The notes beneath the pieces were generated by a model. The model was given only the letters and a program-made list of their open reading frames with translations. It was not told the DNA's origin and did no database searches. Below are positions 34,060 through 43,243 of a stretch of DNA of 64,000 bases, one piece after another. The DNA comes from an uncultured Lachnospiraceae bacterium. GTDB lineage: Bacteria; Bacillota; Clostridia; Lachnospirales; Lachnospiraceae. The translations under genes were made by a program, and so were the position numbers. The stretch's first letter is position 1, and the number at the start of each line of letters is the position of its first letter. The stretch is taken from positions 3,350 through 67,349 of the forward strand of contig CAJUDE010000034.1 of NCBI GenBank assembly GCA_910585295.1. The letters are read 5' to 3'.

Positions 34060-34134
34060 GCAGAAATTAATTTTTTTCCAACATTCCTTTTTATATTGCT
34101 ACGGCAGGGGAACAACGCTGGCTTCTTTGCGTAT

Positions 34135-34161
34135 AAAAAGGCTGAACTTAGTAATTCAGCC
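34135..34161 (-). terminator. Terminator of the gene at 34156
   Basis: Minus strand: GGCTGAA, eight-base loop, TTCAGCC, then TTTTTAT. The stop codon of the gene lies within the stem. Confidence 0.85.
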
Positions 34162-34800
34162 CTTGCAATCCAGCATTGACGCCCATTCCTCTGGATAAAA
34201 CTGCTCCAGGATTTCCTCTTGTTTGTCTATTTCCTGGTTTACTGCCTCCTTTTTCATATCCTGTCGGCCATCCAGGCTGTATGGCCGCCCTTCTTCCGTT
34301 TCCATTCCTGCTTCCGGCTTGCCTATTGCCTTTGGCTCTTCCTTCGCTTCCTGTATCGCGGCCTTTACCGCTTCCCCCAGCAATTCGCCAAATTGGGGGT
34401 TTTTCTTGCTCACCTCGGTGACCTGCTGATATGCCTGCTGTACAATGGACTGCTGCTCTTCTTTGGAAGACGCCTGCTGCAGCGCATGTTTGATACGCTC
34501 CCCTTCTTTCCTTGCCAGCTCCGCCATTTGGGCAAGCTTAGGGTCCACTTGCCTCAGAAATTGTTTCTCCTGAGGCGTCACAGGTTCCCCTCTGGCAATT
34601 TTTTTGGCAATCCTCTGCGCCTTTTTCATATCCTTCTCGCTGTCGTCCACGTCTTTTGGCTCTAGCAATTTCTGTAGGATGGACTTCTTCCCATCCTCCT
34701 GCTCCACCCCATTCAGGTTGCGCATAATCTGCCCAACATCCACAACAAGGTCCCCATGCTTTGTTTTAATCCCTGCCGCTTTAGGCTCCATAATATTCAT
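34156..34800 (-). CDS. Hypothetical helical, Gln/Lys/Glu-rich protein
   Basis: 214 residues; no family recognised. It begins MNIMEPKAAGIKTKHGDLVV, a segment that looks like strands, followed by almost continuous charged helix with many Q, K and E, and an end EEILEQFYPEEWASMLDC. There is no signal peptide or membrane span. The ATG at 34800 has AGGAGGG seven bases before it, whereas earlier ATGs would overlap the site. It lies just upstream of the S10 promoter with its own terminator. Its composition resembles the orphan protein at 14200 on the other side of the ribosomal cluster, but I see no shared motif. Confidence 0.7.
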   Translation of the reverse strand: MNIMEPKAAGIKTKHGDLVVDVGQIMRNLNGVEQEDGKKSILQKLLEPKDVDDSEKDMKKAQRIAKKIARGEPVTPQEKQFLRQVDPKLAQMAELARKEGERIKHALQQASSKEEQQSIVQQAYQQVTEVSKKNPQFGELLGEAVKAAIQEAKEEPKAIGKPEAGMETEEGRPYSLDGRQDMKKEAVNQEIDKQEEILEQFYPEEWASMLDCKG

Positions 34801-34892
34801 TTCCATCCCTCCTGCCTGGCACAACAATTCCCTGACAGTTATATCGGCAGGTTGTATGGGCTGCGCTACCTAAGTTGGAAGAATTTTCAAAT

Positions 34893-36354
34893 TTATTGTG
34901 AACCCTCCTCCCACCAATCTAATATCTGCAGCATTACCCACTCCACATTTTCATCTTCAACCTGTGGGGAATAGCAAACCAAATATTCCCATTTCACTTT
35001 CTTTTTATAATCCAAAAACACCTTTTGGCCATATTTAGGCGCAAAAGCCCCTCTTTTATAAATAAATATCTCACGCACTACAAACGTATTAAACGGCTCC
35101 TGCCAGGCAAGCTCTAATTCCGTCCCACATTTCATCTTAATCCCAGAATGCTGCTGACCAAGATGGTCATACTCTACGGAAAGCTGCATATCTGCTGTCC
35201 CAAATGGATATTTTAGGCTAAACGCCCGGTAAATTGGATTGTTATCATATACTTGGAACAAATTATAATTGCGATTAGCCCTCTCCATTAATCCTGCATC
35301 TACCGACATTATATTCCCATGCTCTTTTGCATAGTTCTGCGCGTTCTGCAAATGCTCCCTTATCTGGCCTCTCTCTTCCTCACTCAGTTCCTCGACCTGT
35401 TGTAGCAAACCCTCTTGAACCCCAATTGAATTTTTCCTTTTCTCCAAATTATTCACCCTATACTCATAGCCATATCGGAAGGCAAACGCACTGACTTGCG
35501 GAATATCTTGCCAAGTCAGGTTACAAATTACGGATGAAATTGTTATTCGGGAACGGCCATAATGTTTTCTGTCAATTACTTTCCGAATCATTTCTAGATT
35601 CTTTAATAATAATTCTAGGTCACCGTTCACGCGAATCTTTGCAAACTTTTCGGCATCCAGCGTCTCCAGGCTAATACAAAGATGGTCATGCTCTGCCAAT
35701 AACTCAATCTCTTCTTCTGTATATTTCTTACACAAATTCGTTACCAGTATAAGCTCTATTTCTGGATGTTTCCGATGGAACGCCCCAAATACCTTGCTCC
35801 ATCCGGGGTATATTGTCGCTTCTCCGAACGCCCCCGTTTCCAAACGCTTTACCCCCCCTCACTATAAACCCTTCTAAACAAGAAGCTATTTCATCTTTTG
35901 GAAAATCCACTTTAAAATATGGATTTTTGTCTGCCAATACAGACTGATTGCAATAAATGCAGCGTAAATTACACCTATTTGTAACCCCTAAACCTATTTC
36001 ACATACCGCGTTAACTTCTGCATAATCTGTTCCTTTCTCATAAAGGACTCCCCATTCTTCAAATTTTTCCTCAAGCATACATTTAAATTCCCCTATTGGA
36101 ATCATTTCCTGTGGAACCAACGCACACTTTCTACACATCGGATGCAGCCTCCCGGTCAACAACCCTCTTTTTAAATCAACAATTGCAGGATTGTTCAAAA
36201 TATCTGGTGTTACAATCCCTCTTTTTTTAGGTTCCAGATAGTCTAATAAAAAATCCCCATAATCTGTATCACCCATTGCACAACAAGGGCATATCATCCC
36301 TCCTGCATGGATCATCCTTAGATACCATGGCTGAAAACATATTTTTGTTAACAT
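34893..36354 (-). pseudogene. Radical SAM protein with N-terminal SPASM-like cysteine region, frameshifted
   Basis: One gene split in two frames. The first part (ATG 36354, after GGGAGGG) has the cysteine-rich start GGMICPCCAMGDTDYGDF, a SPASM-like GRLHPMCRKC, and the radical SAM cluster motif NRCNLRCIYC (CX3CX2C). It then runs into a G7 tract at 35852-35858. Reading one G fewer gives IVRGVKRLETGAFGEATIYP and joins the second part (34893-35843 frame) with its GGEP-like loop and the rest of the barrel plus a C-terminal domain of unknown type. Restored length is about 486 residues. The target is unknown; it may modify a peptide or glycan. The adjacent MATE gene could export a product. The break may be a sequencing error, phase variation or decay. 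Confidence 0.75.
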
Positions 36355-36418
36355 CTTCCCTCCCCCATCCTTTCTCAATAAAAAAATCATTTTTAAGGGT
36401 AAACTCCCAAGCCTTTGT

Positions 36419-37753
36419 TCAGCCAAGGAACCGCCCTTTATTTTTTAGGTAATAAGCCATGCCCGCCAGGTCTGCTAACACCCAGCCAATGGGGATAGAC
36501 CACCAAATCCCCGCCACGCCAAATGCTGGGACTGCCGACAGCGCATAAGCCAGCGCCACCCGCGTGCCAAGGGAAACCACAGTAAGGAATACAGACATCC
36601 CAGGCTTTCCCAACGCCCGGTACAGGCCATATAGCAAAAACAGGCATCCAATGCCCCAGTAAAAGGCTCCCTCGATACGCAGGTAACGGACCCCTTCCTG
36701 AATAATTTCTGTCTCTGAACTATCAATAAACAGTTCCATTAGCTGGCGTGCAAATACGCAGACAAGAATGGACGCCACAATGCAAAACCCCATGGATGCC
36801 GCCAGCGCCCCCTTAAGCCCCTTGCGGATGCGCCCTTCTTCCCTGGCGCCATAATTCTGGGCAAGGAATGTGGAGCATGCATTGCCAAAATCCTGCACTG
36901 GCATGTAAGCAAAGGCGTCAATTTTCACTGCCGCCGCAAAAGCCGCCATAACCACCGCGCCAAAACTATTTACCAGACCCTGCACCATAAGGATGCCCAG
37001 GTTCATCACAGACTGCTGCACACAGGTCAATATAGAAAAGCCTGCAATTTCCCGGATACATGCCGCACGAAGGCTCCAATGCCGCCGCACCGCCCGAAGC
37101 TGGGGACACCGCAGCAACCCATATGCCACAATCCCAATGCCGGAAATATACTGGGAAATCACGGTTGCTTTTGCCGCCCCTGCCACGCCCTGCCCAAGCC
37201 CAAGCACATACCATAAGTCCAGCAGGATATTTAAAACAGACGAAACCGCCAAAAACACCAGCGGCACTACGGAGTTGCCTACCGCCCGCAGGAAAGAAGC
37301 GGCATAATTATATAGAAACGTGGCTGTTATGCCGCAAAAAATAACTGCAAGGTATTCCCGCATATGCCCCCACACTTCCCCTGGCACCTGCATAAAAATA
37401 CGAATCCCATCCAGGCAGGCAAACGCCGCCAGGTTTAACAAGATTGTCAATCCCCCTATCAGCACAAAAGAAGCGCAGACGCTGTCTGTCAGCCCTTCCT
37501 CGTCCCGCTGCCCAAACCGAATGGAGTACACAGCGCCGCTCCCCATACAAAGCCCCAGCAAAATGGAGGTCAAAAAGGTCATCAGCGTAAACGCCGAACC
37601 AACAGCCGCCAACGCATTGCTCCCCAAAAATTTCCCCACAATCAAAGTATCCGCCACATTATAACATTGCTGCAGCAAATTTCCCAGAATCATGGGGACA
37701 GCAAAACGCATCATAGAAGGCATAATCGGCCCCTTTGTTAAATCCCCGTCCAT
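36419..37753 (-). CDS. MATE-family multidrug/metabolite exporter
   Basis: 444 residues with twelve membrane spans in two six-helix halves. The N-terminal MDGDLTKGPIMPSMMRFAVP and CYNVADTLIVGKFLGSNALA are typical of the NorM/DinF-like MATE group common in Clostridia. It expels cationic drugs or small metabolites using ion gradients. Its ATG (after AAGGGAG) overlaps the lgt end by 16 bases, and the radical SAM gene starts 64 bases downstream, so all three may be cotranscribed. Confidence 0.92.
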   Translation of the reverse strand: MDGDLTKGPIMPSMMRFAVPMILGNLLQQCYNVADTLIVGKFLGSNALAAVGSAFTLMTFLTSILLGLCMGSGAVYSIRFGQRDEEGLTDSVCASFVLIGGLTILLNLAAFACLDGIRIFMQVPGEVWGHMREYLAVIFCGITATFLYNYAASFLRAVGNSVVPLVFLAVSSVLNILLDLWYVLGLGQGVAGAAKATVISQYISGIGIVAYGLLRCPQLRAVRRHWSLRAACIREIAGFSILTCVQQSVMNLGILMVQGLVNSFGAVVMAAFAAAVKIDAFAYMPVQDFGNACSTFLAQNYGAREEGRIRKGLKGALAASMGFCIVASILVCVFARQLMELFIDSSETEIIQEGVRYLRIEGAFYWGIGCLFLLYGLYRALGKPGMSVFLTVVSLGTRVALAYALSAVPAFGVAGIWWSIPIGWVLADLAGMAYYLKNKGRFLG

Positions 37754-38511
37754 TCTTCTCCCTTCCTTCCAGAATGTTTATTTGCCCATAAGGACATCGC
37801 AATGCCCAAGGCTAATATAATAATAGAAATAAGCTGGGAGGTGGACAGGAACCCAAAAGCCCCCCGGTAATCATTTCGGAATATTTCAATCACAAACCTC
37901 CCAATGCTGTAAAGCATACAATATACAGCCGTCACTTTCCCTTTTTTCGGTTCCTTTTTTGCATATGCCATTAAAAGGAACGCCAGGGCAAAATCCCCAA
38001 TGCTGGAATATATCTGGGTAGGCACTAGCTTCACGCCGTTGGGCGCATAATTTGACTGCCAGTACTGGATGCTAAGCACAGAATCTGTTTCCCTTCCATA
38101 ACAGCAGCCTGCCAAAAAGCACCCAATGCGCCCGCAGCCCTGGGCAAACGCCACCGCTGGCAGCACTAGGTCCAGATAGGTAAGGAAGTCCACTTTTTTA
38201 TAGCGGCAATAGCCCCAGCCAGCCGCTACGCCGCCGATAATGCCTCCGTACACGACCCACCCATTTTGAAAATTCCATAATATGGAAGGGTCTTTTAAAA
38301 TATCTTGCAAGCTTACTGTATAATAAAGGGCCTTGCTCCCTGCCGCGCCGCCAAGGACTGCGCACCAGAAAATCCCAAACAGGATATCTGGGTTTAACCC
38401 CTGTTTCCTTGCACGCCTTTCACTGATTAGCAGCGCGCTCATATAGCCAATTGCCACCATAACGCCATACATATGTACCGTCAATGGGCCAATGTGTAAA
38501 TCATTAATCAT
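37738..38511 (-). CDS. lgt: Prolipoprotein diacylglyceryl transferase, Lgt-like
   Basis: 257 residues, about seven membrane spans. MYGVMVAIGYMSALLISERR (HxYG start region) and CGRIGCFLAGCCYGRETDS align with the Lgt signature, with the Cys-rich variant seen in many Clostridia instead of the classical GRIGNFINGE. The distal RFVIEIFRNDYRG motif is conserved. It attaches diacylglycerol to lipobox cysteines, such as that of the sulfate-binding protein. ATG 38511 follows GGAGG by five bases. Confidence 0.85.
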   Translation of the reverse strand: MINDLHIGPLTVHMYGVMVAIGYMSALLISERRARKQGLNPDILFGIFWCAVLGGAAGSKALYYTVSLQDILKDPSILWNFQNGWVVYGGIIGGVAAGWGYCRYKKVDFLTYLDLVLPAVAFAQGCGRIGCFLAGCCYGRETDSVLSIQYWQSNYAPNGVKLVPTQIYSSIGDFALAFLLMAYAKKEPKKGKVTAVYCMLYSIGRFVIEIFRNDYRGAFGFLSTSQLISIIILALGIAMSLWANKHSGRKGEEWTGI

Positions 38512-38696
38512 AGCTTCCTCCAATTTTCTTATTTTCCAAAGCCAGAACCGCCCTGAATAGTTACCATTTTACAACGATATAGCCAATGGGTCAATGGGCA
38601 TAGCAATATCAGTTGCGGATTGCCTGAAATTCCTATATACTGGGACATGTAGTTTTGACGATTGTTTGTTATATAATGTAGGAAAGGAAACATTTT

Positions 38697-39557
38697 ATGT
38701 GGATTGCAAAGAATTGGAAAGAATATGAAGTGATTGACTGTTCCAACGGGGAAAAATTAGAACGTTGGGGCAGCTATATCCTAATAAGGCCAGACCCTCA
38801 GGTAATTTGGGACACACCCAGAACCCATCGGGCCTGGAAACACCCAAATGCCCATTACCACCGAAGCAAAAAGGGCGGCGGCGAATGGGAATTTTTTGAC
38901 TTGCCACAGCAGTGGGACCTGCACTATGGTTCCCTGACCTTCCATTTAAAGCCATTTCATTTCAAGCACACAGGGCTGTTCCCAGAACAGGCAATAAACT
39001 GGGACTGGTTTGGCGCAAAAATTAAAGACAGCCGCCGCCCGGTCAAAGTCCTGAACCTTTTTGCCTACACAGGCGGAGCCACTCTATCTGCCGCTGCCGT
39101 TGGAGCCAGCGTCACCCATGTGGACGCTTCTAAAGGCATGGTCACCTGGGCAAGGGAAAACGCCGTGGCATCTGGATTGGCTGACGCGCCCATCCGGTGG
39201 ATTGTGGATGACTGTATAAAGTTTGTGGAACGGGAAATCCGCAGGGGGAACCGCTACGACGCTATTATCATGGACCCCCCTTCCTATGGCAGGGGGCCGA
39301 AAGGAGAAACCTGGAAATTGGAACATAATGTCCACTCCCTGATAAAGCTATGCGTTCAGCTTTTATCAAACCAGCCTTTATTTTTCTTAATAAATTCTTA
39401 TACCACAGGGTTACAGCCTGCAGTACTCGCTTATATGCTGGGAACGGAGTTAAAGAAGTTCCACGGAGCCACAGAGGCCCAGGAAATCGGCATCCCCGTT
39501 TCTTCCAATGGCCTAGCGCTTCCCTGCGGCGCCAGCGGAAGGTGGGAGGCGCTCTAG
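38697..39557 (+). CDS. Class I SAM-dependent methyltransferase, RlmI/RsmD-like
   Basis: 286 residues. The SAM site is VLNLFAYTGGATLSAAAVGA and the catalytic-region motif is IIMDPPSYGRGPKGETWKLE. This DPPSY signature and the fold resemble 23S rRNA cytosine methyltransferases of the RlmI type, but the N-terminal PUA domain is absent and replaced by about 110 residues rich in Trp and His. An RNA base is a likely substrate but not proven. AGGAAAGG precedes the ATG. It is a single-gene unit, diverging from lgt and converging on the pyruvate-kinase-like gene. Confidence 0.85.
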   Translation: MWIAKNWKEYEVIDCSNGEKLERWGSYILIRPDPQVIWDTPRTHRAWKHPNAHYHRSKKGGGEWEFFDLPQQWDLHYGSLTFHLKPFHFKHTGLFPEQAINWDWFGAKIKDSRRPVKVLNLFAYTGGATLSAAAVGASVTHVDASKGMVTWARENAVASGLADAPIRWIVDDCIKFVEREIRRGNRYDAIIMDPPSYGRGPKGETWKLEHNVHSLIKLCVQLLSNQPLFFLINSYTTGLQPAVLAYMLGTELKKFHGATEAQEIGIPVSSNGLALPCGASGRWEAL

Positions 39558-39624
39558 CAGCGGCTTTGTAACCAAATGGGCTTCGGGCAAGCCACTAGAT
39601 AGATAGTAACCTGCCCAAAACATG

Positions 39625-39670
39625 GGCCGCAAGGGCGGTATGCTAACTTGCAGCATACCGCTCTGCGGCC
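39625..39670. terminator. Long hairpin at the convergent 3' ends
   Basis: Outer GGCCGC/GCGGCC and inner GCGGTATGCT/AGCATACCGC (ten perfect pairs) around a seven-base loop. T-runs are weak on both sides. The stem includes the last codons of the pyruvate-kinase-like gene. Confidence 0.55.
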
Positions 39671-40695
39671 TTTACCGTATTGGATAAATATTGAATCACT
39701 TCCCTGGGATATTGCCCAACGGCAGTCTCCCCAGTCACCATCACGCTTGCGGCCCCTTCGGACACCGCACGGAAAATATCGGACACTTCCGCCCGTGTTG
39801 GGACTGGATGGTTTTCCATAGAAGCAAGCATCTGCGTCACTACCATAAAAGATTTCCCCGCGTCGCGGCACTTTTTCGCAATCTTCGCCTGCACCACTGG
39901 CAATTCCCACAATGGCATGCTGTTGCCCAAATCCCCTCTGGCGACCACAATTTGATTTGCATATGGAAGCAGTTCCTCCAAATGCCTTACCCCTTCCATA
40001 TTTTCTATTTTTGCAAACACCTCCAGCCCACCAGCATCCGCATTTATCAATTCTTGCTTTAATTCCTTTAAATCTTCCGCCCTTCGCACGAACGGCAGCA
40101 TAACCCCAGTCACGCCATGGGATTTAGCGCCCCGGATATTTACTTTGTCGCTTTCCGTTAAGACAGGCAGGCGCAGTTCCACTCCTGGCAATGCAATGCT
40201 TTTTTTGGGTTTCAGGTTCCCGCCGCGCGTTACCTTGCAGCACACGCTTCCCTCAGAAACATCCACCGCATAAAGCTGTATCTTCCCATCATCCAGCAGG
40301 ATTTCCTGCCCTTTTTGCAAATGCCCAAAAATAACCTCCGGACAAGGGATCACTGCCGATTGGGAAGGGTTGTCCCTCTCCCCTTCCCCACTTGCCCCCT
40401 TGGCAAATGAGCCTTCTTCTTCCAGCCATGCCTGCCGCCCTTCTTCTAACTTTATTGCCCCTTTCAGGTTCCCAACCCGAAGCTCCGGCCCCCTTAAGTC
40501 AATCAGCAATTTGTACTGCACTCTGGCAGCAAGGGCAGCCTCCCTAACCATCCTGGTCCATTCCCCGCACCCTTCCAGCTCCGAGTGGGAGAGGTTCAGC
40601 CGCACCCCTGCCATCCCCAGCCGGAACATCTCTTCTAGCAATTTTGGTTTGGCACAGGAAGGGCCTATTGTGCCATAAATTTCAGTTTTTCCCAT
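39643..40695 (-). CDS. Pyruvate kinase-like protein lacking the C-terminal regulatory domain
   Basis: 350 residues, versus 470-590 for pyruvate kinases. The barrel and B domain are recognisable: RLNLSHS, DLRGPELR, AKIENMEGV, ARGDLGNSMP, TQMLASM and VTGETAVGQYP. Residues matching the phosphate and metal ligands (R, N, S, K, E, D) are kept, but DTKGPEIR reads DLRGPELR, so the potassium-site Thr and the following Lys are changed. The allosteric C-terminal domain is missing altogether. It may be a minor isozyme or act on another enolpyruvate-type substrate. The ATG follows directly the stop of the L,D-transpeptidase gene, with GGAAGG as ribosome site. Confidence 0.82.
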   Translation of the reverse strand: MGKTEIYGTIGPSCAKPKLLEEMFRLGMAGVRLNLSHSELEGCGEWTRMVREAALAARVQYKLLIDLRGPELRVGNLKGAIKLEEGRQAWLEEEGSFAKGASGEGERDNPSQSAVIPCPEVIFGHLQKGQEILLDDGKIQLYAVDVSEGSVCCKVTRGGNLKPKKSIALPGVELRLPVLTESDKVNIRGAKSHGVTGVMLPFVRRAEDLKELKQELINADAGGLEVFAKIENMEGVRHLEELLPYANQIVVARGDLGNSMPLWELPVVQAKIAKKCRDAGKSFMVVTQMLASMENHPVPTRAEVSDIFRAVSEGAASVMVTGETAVGQYPREVIQYLSNTVKAAERYAAS

Positions 40696-42183
40696 CTATC
40701 CTTCCGTACCTTCTTCTTTTTTTGCCTCAGGGTCCACGTAGGAATATGCATTTGAGATTTTGGCATTCTCCGCTGTCAACTCCACTGGCTCCCTGTAATA
40801 TGCCACCACTGGGGTCCCTACCTTCACTTTTTCATAGAGGATAGTTGCAACCTCCAACGGCGCGTTAATGCAGCCATGGGAGCCGCTGCTCTTGTAAATG
40901 CTGCCTCCAAACTTCCCATTCCGCCAGGACGCGTCATGTATCCCTACGTTGTAAGCAAATGGCATAAAATATGTGACGTCTGATTCGTAATCTTCCCCTT
41001 TGAGCACGGCAGGGCTTTCTTTATACACAATTTTAAACACGCCGTCCGGGGAGCCGTTGTTCCTGCTGATATTGCCCGTCACCACATCTGTTTCTGCCAC
41101 TAAGCTGCCGTTTTCATAATACCATAAATGCTGTTTTGTATAATCAATCTCAATATAGGTATTGCCAATATCGTCCTTCCCTTCCACAAAGGGCCTTTGG
41201 GAATACACCGGCTCGCGGCTCACTGGCTTGCCCGCCTCCAGGTCGGCTTTAATCTGCTCTGCTTCGCCAGGCTTATTGACAATCCATCCATAGTCCCCGC
41301 CGCCGATTTCCACTGTATCGCCGGAAGAAGTTTTAAATGGACGGACATCGGCATATGTATTATAAGTACTTGCAAGGTTCTGCACATACTTCTCAATTTC
41401 ATCTTCCTTAAGGGAAACACTGTAGTTCTCCCCAGTCTGGATAAACCCTCGGATTTTCTCCTTTGTCAATTTTTCCTCATAATCTTTAATCTCATAATTG
41501 ATTTCTGCATTTTCATACTTCTCAATGCGCTCCATCGCATCTTTTACCTGCGCGCTCTCTTTGGTAAATTCTGGGTTCACATAATCCTCATCCGTCAGCG
41601 ATACCTCTGAATCCCCGTCTGAGACTGCCTGCTTCACTTTCTCCAGCACGCTTTCAAACACCATATGGGTCCCCATTTCCTCTGGCTCTATATAGTACCC
41701 ATCATCGCCAAGCTTAATTTCAGCATTTTCCGGCTCAACAATATTTTCTTTCTGGAAACAATCCATCTTGCCCACTGCATCAGAAATTAATTCTTCTTTA
41801 TATTTCATTGTGACCGGCACGTCCTCTTTTTCTGGTTGAAATACCGCCACAATCCAACGAAATGGGTTCTGCCCTTTTAGGAATTTTTCCACAGAGCCAT
41901 CCGGCACATATTCACAGGCAATATCCTGCCCATAGATATGGTGCTTTTCCCCATCCCTGTCAAAAACAGTCAGCAGGTAATCCTGCACCCCTTCCCCTAC
42001 TTTGCCCTCGGCTTCCTCCAGGCTCATTCCTCCTACCTTCCAGCCATTGATCTTTGTACGGAAAAAAAAGTGGCTGTTAAAATAAAATGCCATGCCGAAA
42101 TATACCGCTGCAAGAAGCAGCATTATGCCCGCAATGCTCCCTATAACCAACCTCTTCTTCCGTTTACGTTCTCTTTCCCACAT
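40696..42183 (-). CDS. L,D-transpeptidase (YkuD) with peptidoglycan-binding domains
   Basis: 495 residues. A short basic cytoplasmic tail and one membrane span (about 13-35) are followed by two PG_binding_4-like extracellular domains (about 45-330). The YkuD domain (about 345-470) has the catalytic motif SHGCIN (H436, C438). It forms 3-3 cross-links in peptidoglycan or attaches proteins. The ATG at 42183 is seven bases after GGAGG; the first ATG, at 42189, is too close to the site. It overlaps the gene upstream by 43 bases and is directly followed by the pyruvate-kinase-like gene. Confidence 0.92.
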   Translation of the reverse strand: MWERERKRKKRLVIGSIAGIMLLLAAVYFGMAFYFNSHFFFRTKINGWKVGGMSLEEAEGKVGEGVQDYLLTVFDRDGEKHHIYGQDIACEYVPDGSVEKFLKGQNPFRWIVAVFQPEKEDVPVTMKYKEELISDAVGKMDCFQKENIVEPENAEIKLGDDGYYIEPEEMGTHMVFESVLEKVKQAVSDGDSEVSLTDEDYVNPEFTKESAQVKDAMERIEKYENAEINYEIKDYEEKLTKEKIRGFIQTGENYSVSLKEDEIEKYVQNLASTYNTYADVRPFKTSSGDTVEIGGGDYGWIVNKPGEAEQIKADLEAGKPVSREPVYSQRPFVEGKDDIGNTYIEIDYTKQHLWYYENGSLVAETDVVTGNISRNNGSPDGVFKIVYKESPAVLKGEDYESDVTYFMPFAYNVGIHDASWRNGKFGGSIYKSSGSHGCINAPLEVATILYEKVKVGTPVVAYYREPVELTAENAKISNAYSYVDPEAKKEEGTEG

Positions 42184-42578
42184 CTGCATTCCTCCTTATG
42201 GCATATTACATATACCACAAACTCTTCTAACTCATCTCCCTGCCATACCCTTGGATATATTTTTGTATGCACCATTTCCCAGGTATCGCACACTTTCCTT
42301 TTATATGTGTATTGGACCATCCCTCCTCCCTGAAGCCCTTTCGATATATTTTCTATGGAAAATATAGAACAAAAGCCTTCCCGATATTCTTTCTGCACCA
42401 TTTCCATCGCAAGAAGCTGTATCATTTTTTCATATTTGGTAATGTTATAATCGTTCTGCAGCACCCTTGCCAGCCGTTTCTCTTCTTCTGGGCCTTTTAA
42501 AATAACATACTCGCCTGCGCTTACCCTGACTAAAACCACCTTAAAATACGATTTCCCTGGCCTTCCCTTATACTCCAT
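42141..42578 (-). CDS. Small orphan protein, PAS/sensor-domain-like
   Basis: 145 residues. The stretch ITKYEKMIQLLAMEMVQKEY followed by FCSIFSIENISKGLQ and CDTWEMVHTKIYPRVW recalls the small PAS-like domains found ahead of GGDEF modules in Clostridia, but no output domain follows, so the function is unknown. The end, CHKEECRCGKENVNGRRGWL, overlaps the transpeptidase start by 43 bases. The ribosome site (AAGGGAAAGTGG, distant) is mediocre. It is probably real given codon use and length, but could be a remnant of a larger sensor. Confidence 0.55.
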   Translation of the reverse strand: MEYKGRPGKSYFKVVLVRVSAGEYVILKGPEEEKRLARVLQNDYNITKYEKMIQLLAMEMVQKEYREGFCSIFSIENISKGLQGGGMVQYTYKRKVCDTWEMVHTKIYPRVWQGDELEEFVVYVICHKEECRCGKENVNGRRGWL

Positions 42579-42703
42579 GTTTCATATCCACTTTCCCTTA
42601 TTTTATCTCACTGTATCCATGCATGTCTTATAGCTTTTGTTAAACTTATCTTAAATTTCTTATAATTATTCTTAACAAATAGATAGCATCCCCAGCATAC
42701 CGC

Positions 42704-43222
42704 CTAAATGGCCCAGACTACGCTCCCTTCCTTTAAGCTCCTTTTCACATCAATCACCCTCTGGTTCTCCGAGCCGCGAAATTTCAAAGCAATGTTTTTC
42801 TTTTCCTGGACAAACTCCCCATCAACCAGTACGTCAATATAGCCCAGGAATTCGTCTGTGGCCTCGCACCTTGCCCTTCCGTCCCCCAGCAATTCTTTAT
42901 CAAACAAATACCCTGTATAACACCAGATATTTTTCTCGGGGTATGTTTCCTTTACCCGCCGCAAAAACGGCAGCAGCGCCCGCTGGTTCCCTGGCTCCAA
43001 AGGCTCGCCGCCCAAAAGGGACAAGCCTGCGATATAAGGGGGCGCCAAAGCCAACAGCAGTTCTTCTTGCGTCTCTTTCGTAAACTTTTCCCCATACCCA
43101 AAATCCCATGTCTCCTGGTTAAAGCAGCCTGGGCAATGGTGGGTGCAGCCAGACACAAACAAAGATACCCTGACCCCTTTGCCATTGGCAATATCTGTTT
43201 TCTTTATTTCCCCATAATTCAT
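42704..43222 (-). CDS. nrdG: Anaerobic ribonucleotide reductase activating protein
   Basis: 172 residues. A radical SAM enzyme with CTHHCPGC (CX3CX2C) and the GGEP motif LSLLGGEPLE. It generates the glycyl radical on NrdD using SAM and an iron-sulfur cluster. It lies 21 bases after nrdD and forms the usual pair. Confidence 0.95.
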   Translation of the reverse strand: MNYGEIKKTDIANGKGVRVSLFVSGCTHHCPGCFNQETWDFGYGEKFTKETQEELLLALAPPYIAGLSLLGGEPLEPGNQRALLPFLRRVKETYPEKNIWCYTGYLFDKELLGDGRARCEATDEFLGYIDVLVDGEFVQEKKNIALKFRGSENQRVIDVKRSLKEGSVVWAI

Positions 43223-43243
43223 ACGCCCTCCTCCTAAGCTATG

